A stretch of 50,842 nucleotides of DNA from Plantago elongata (lineage: Eukaryota > Streptophyta > Magnoliopsida > Lamiales > Plantaginaceae): the NCBI GenBank assembly GCA_036897095.1, contig JAYMSP010000452.1:1-50842 (forward strand). The letters run 5' to 3'. The position numbers and the translations under genes were made by a program. The notes beneath the pieces are model-generated. The model was given only the letters and a program-made list of their open reading frames with translations, had not been told where the DNA came from and made no database searches. Positions 47,415 to 50,842 of the stretch are shown here, piece by piece; positions within the stretch are counted from its first letter, which is position 1; the number at the start of each line of letters is the position of its first letter.

Positions 47415-49096
47415 ATGGATACAAAGTCTCCGGAAAAAGAATCGGTCCTAGAAATATTTCTTCCGGGGGTGATATGTCAGCCTTTGCCTTATATGGCTGA
47501 ATTGGCGCCTGAGTTTTATCATTGCAATCCGGATCACAACTTTGGTTAGTGTTAGGGTCGAATTAGTATATATTTGAAGCCCGCTGGATCATTTATGTTT
47601 TTTACTAAGTGTCCTAGAAACATTGTTAAGTGTAAATGTTTTGGATATCTGCTTCGAATATTATTTTTCTCAGAACTTACTAGTTCTCTTTGCCTTGCAG
47701 ATATTTGGTTTAATTACACCATGTCTGCTCTGCTCGAATTGAAGAGGAATCAAAAGGAGGATCAAGAGCAAGAAATAGCCAATAAGTTGTGCTCTCGGAC
47801 CATCAATGTCTCGACTACACTTCAGATGGAAGAACATGTCAACGCGGCTGCCTTCCTGGACCAAAACCTCCAGTGCGTTTTCCAGGGTCAGGATCCGCTC
47901 AAGATGCCCATGCCGAAGCAAGGCAAGCCAAATGCTGGAAGGAGGCTGATGTGAGGAAGCCGTCGAAGCCTGTTGGTTCCGGATCTGCCAAACTGTCCGG
48001 ATCATCTGTCTCGAAGACAGTGTCCGAATTCAAAAGGGCATCCGAAGGACCGACTCCCCCGATGAAGAAGGGGAAGGGTAAGACGATTGAGGTCCCCGGC
48101 CCGAATGACAATTTAGAGGCCGAGGTGACCCAATTAATGGCCATGAACGAGGTTGAGAGGATAGTCGAGCTGGCTGAGGCAAGCCGGTAGGTTAGTCATT
48201 CGATGTGTTTAAACTTTGTTCTATATTTATCTTCTCTTGTTCCAATATTAATCCTTTCGGATCAATTAGATGTAGTTGACTGCTGCAGTTCGGACATGCA
48301 CCTATGTCGCTGGAGAGAGAGCCGAGATTGATACCCAGCTCTCCAAGTTCGAGGTGAGTGTAAAGGAGATGGAGGGCAAGTACCAGGATTATAATTAAGA
48401 GGAAGTATCTGACGGTTTCCTCGGAGATGCACAAACTGGTCGAGAACCGTAATGAATTGGTGCAAGACCTTGTTAAAGTCCGGATCGACCATAAGGTCTT
48501 GGAAAAGGGTCTATCGGACTTCCTGGAGCTGACCCGAAGCTTCAAAGACCATATGCTCGACAATCTCTAAAGGACTCGGACAGAGGCTATTCGGGAATTC
48601 TTGGCCTCACTCTCCTGCAAGTTCTATCTCCAGACCTCCGGGACGATGCTCGAAGTGAGGGATTCCAAGCTACCATTGCCCAACTCCAGTTAAAGGGGAA
48701 GCTTCCGAATGATGATCCGAGGTTCGAGGGCATCAATGCTTTCAACAATTCGGATGCTACTCGCTACACCGGAGAATTTATAGATGATCTTTAATTGATG
48801 AAGGACGAGTTCGTGGAGCTGGTTGCCTCGGAGACAGCTGACCTGAAGTTTAACCACGAAGGTCCCTTCTTTCCAATGTTCGTGCCCGATGTCCTGCTAC
48901 AACACCTTCTGGTCCCTCTCGAAACCTATCTCGAACACAACCGGGACTGGTTGGCACTCCCGGCTCCAATCATCATATATCCGTAGGTGGACCTGATGGC
49001 CGAAGTCCCGAAGTATTTAGAGAAGATGAAAAAGAGGCACGAAGCCGAGAAGGCCAAGGAGCCTACTGGAGAGGGGAGTTCGCAGGTTCTGGAGTG
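47415..49096 (+). pseudogene. Decayed ORF antisense to the gypsy pol (putative 'gypsy type transposon' protein)
   Basis: Begins ATG at 47,415. A first exon (to 47,544) encodes DTKSPEKESVLEIFLPGV onward, then an intron with GT and TTGCAG ends leads in phase to 47,701. The second exon carries an acidic/basic helical segment, a linker and low-complexity Ser/Lys-rich region (KPSKPVGSGSAKLSGS), then two long coiled-coil parts (48,330-48,570 and 48,790-49,096, ending near EVPKYLEKMKKRHEAEKAKE). The frame breaks near 47,945 and stops occur (48,188 onward, 48,569), so it is not functional. It runs opposite to the adjacent pol, the arrangement of the extra antisense ORF known in Retand/RIRE2/Grande-like Ty3/gypsy elements. 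It resembles the plant family called 'putative gypsy type transposon', which I could not verify by search. Confidence 0.5.
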
Positions 49097-49599
49097 AAAA
49101 AAGTTCTTTTGAAGGCGAAGTATGCTCCGTAGATTTGTACGGTCTTCGGACCTTAAGACAATTTTATATTTCTCGCACCATTTACTTTTCTGCCGACTAT
49201 TTTCAATTGTCTGCTTTTCTTCGGATAATGCTCGTTGTTGGTGTGGCCTCGGCCCTTCAACCGGATTGTTTAACTTTAGCTGAATGATCGTTAATTATTT
49301 GCAACTCTTGTTTTTTCGGAACAAATGATGTATGTTTTATTCGGATGTTTCAGTATTGCCTGTTTCCCGCGAAGTGTGATTTCTCTTTTATCTCCTGCAA
49401 GCTATTTTCATTCGGATGTTTGTATGATATATCCGAACGTTTATGAATTGTGTTTGGTTTACAATCATTTCTTAGTTCGGACTATACTATACCCAAAATT
49501 CTCCTATCCGAGACAAATGTATTCGGAAGTAAATAAGTCAATCTTTGAAAAAGATAGCCGTTGTATTGATTTGTTGGAAATACAATTACAAACGGTGGG
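49097..49599. other. Spacer between antisense ORF and pol
   Basis: About 500 bases rich in TTCGGA/TCCGAA words, matching the composition of both flanking element ORFs. Probably the non-coding internal region of the gypsy element. The frame at 49,325-49,699 is not similar to anything I know. Confidence 0.4.
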
Positions 49600-50629
49600 T
49601 CAAAGTGACCTTCGGAGTAACTCCAAACAAAATAGAAATGAAGAACAACATCCTAAGCATAAAACTTCTGCAAATTCCTTGCGTTTTAGGTTCTTTTGAG
49701 TACTCTTCCTTCGAGATACTCCACCTCGAAGCTTCCATTGCTCCTTACCCCCAATGACTTTGTACGGACCTTTCCAATTGGGTTTGAGCTTCCCAACATG
49801 GCTAAGGATATCAGCTCTCCTTAGGACCAAGTCTCTGACTTGGATGTCCTTGTTACACACATTCTTGCTGTAGGCTCGGGCGATGGAACTCTGATATCTA
49901 AGGATATGGGCTAGAGAAGAACTTCTCTTATCCTCTAAGAGCTCGAGCTCATAGACCCGAGCTCCCGCATTCTCTTCGGGCTGGTACTGTCGAATCCTTT
50001 AAGTCTCAACGATGACTTCCGAGGGAATGAAAGCCTATCCATACACCAGGGAGAAGAGGGTTTCCTGAGTTGTAGTCCTCGGATTGGTCCGATGTGCCCA
50101 GAGTACCCCATCCAAGTCTTCGACCCAATTTCCTTGGAAGGTTTTGAGTTGTTTCTGTAGGATCTTCATAATGGTTCGGTTGGTAGACTTGACATGTCCA
50201 TTGGCTTAAGGGTATTCAACCGAAGTGAATCGTTGCTCGATCTTTAAGGACTTGCACCAATCCTTAAGCTTTTATCCGGAGAATTGAGCTCCGTCGTCCG
50301 AGATGAAAATCCTCGGCAGTCCGAAGCGACAAATTATATTCTTCCAAATGAAGGTCCGAACCTGAGCATCGGGGATGGTAGCCACTTCCTCAACTTCAAC
50401 CCACTTCATGAAGCACTCTACGGCTACAATCAGAATCTTCTTTTGTTGAGCTTCTCTTGGGAAAGGTCCTACAATATCAATGCCCATTGATCGAATGGGC
50501 ACGAGATGATTAACAGAATCATAGGATTACTGGGCATGTGAGGGATATTGGCATAGAACTGGCAATCACTGCAGATTCGGGCGAATTTAGCTGAGTCTTT
50601 GTCTATTATTGGCCAGTAATAGCCCTACC
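49600..50629 (-). pseudogene. Ty3/gypsy integrase fragment (3' end of pol), frameshifted
   Basis: On the minus strand, from 50,629 leftward: the tail of the zinc-binding region (GYYWPIIDKD then ICSDCQF), a one-base frame change near 50,482, then the integrase core (GIDIVGPFP with the first catalytic Asp, RFGLPRIFISDDGAQFSG with the second, and a downstream ENRT/TNRT-type region), then WVEDLDGVLWAHRTNPRTTT and the C-terminal VRDLVLRRADILSHVGKLKPNWKGPYKV. In-frame stops (for example after QFSG near 50,273) show it is dead. RT and RNase H would lie beyond the inserted LTR, outside the window. It shares an element with the antisense ORF at 47.4-49.1 kb. Confidence 0.88.
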
Positions 50630-50842
50630 TGTAAAGGCCGCAAAATTAGGTACGTATTAAAAATGTCCTTAAAAATTAATTCCAGCATTTTAAATGGAAA
50701 TAGAAATATTCGAGTTAATTTAAAAGGTTAAACGTCGCGCGAAAGCATCACGAAAATAATAACGGGTAATAAAATAATAATAAAATAATAAAATAAAAAT
50801 ATTTATTTTATTTTTGGTACGGCTTAAGTTCGACTCAAGGAT
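50630..50842 (+). mobile_element. 5' start of an LTR inserted into the integrase
   Basis: At 50,630 the integrase reading stops and TGTAAAGGCCGCAAAATTAG begins, the TG start of an LTR in plus orientation, followed by AT-rich sequence to the window end. Its TACGGCTTAAG block, about 185 bases from the start, resembles the corresponding part of the long LTR at 195-4865. The element continues outside the window, so family (Tekay-like) and completeness are inference. Confidence 0.5.

Overview
This window is nuclear DNA from a flowering plant, very probably a eudicot. Genes are split by GT-AG introns, intergenic DNA is AT-rich, and the encoded proteins are plant families (chloroplast FAD synthetase, COBRA-like, plant MACPF, CRK-type kinase, DUF295-type F-box). 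Ty3/gypsy LTR, PIF/Harbinger, Mutator-like and hAT-like debris fills the gaps. I cannot name the species.

Layout: 0.2-4.9 kb is a probable solo long LTR (minus orientation) carrying two minisatellites. 5.2-6.8 kb (-) is a complete six-exon RNA polymerase shared subunit RPB6 gene. 7.4-9.6 kb holds a repeat remnant and a PIF/Harbinger-type element with a decayed Myb/SANT-like ORF. 9.6-10.6 kb is a deleted copy of the intact F-box gene at 14.6-15.8 kb. The two copies are separated by a decayed coiled-coil ORF of retroelement type. 16.8-19.7 kb (+) is uracil-DNA glycosylase in seven exons. 23.5-26.3 kb (+) is a COBRA-like gene with an internal tandem duplication and a frame break. It lies tail-to-tail with the plastid FAD synthetase gene at 26.9-29.9 kb (-). 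30.1-31.1 kb is a hAT-like element. 32.3-37.6 kb (+) is an eight-exon MACPF gene with a Mutator-like MITE in intron 3. 38.3-42.1 kb (-) is a CRK-type kinase without an ectodomain. It is divergent from a Rubisco-LSMT-like SET-domain gene at 43.1-47.1 kb (+). 47.4-50.6 kb is a decayed Ty3/gypsy element with pol on minus and a separate spliced ORF on the opposite strand. Its integrase is cut at 50,630 by the start of another LTR.

The genes are independently transcribed housekeeping or accessory genes; nothing suggests a shared pathway. Joining the exons proposed here gives open frames of 141 aa (RPB6), 310 aa (UNG), 376 aa (FAD synthetase), 600 aa (MACPF), 399 aa (kinase) and 463 aa (SET), with consistent phase at every junction. 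The most unusual items are the duplicated-module COBRA gene, the antisense ORF of the gypsy element, the F-box gene/pseudogene pair, and the precisely delimited intronic Mutator-like MITE. All identifications are from reading the sequence; no database search was run.
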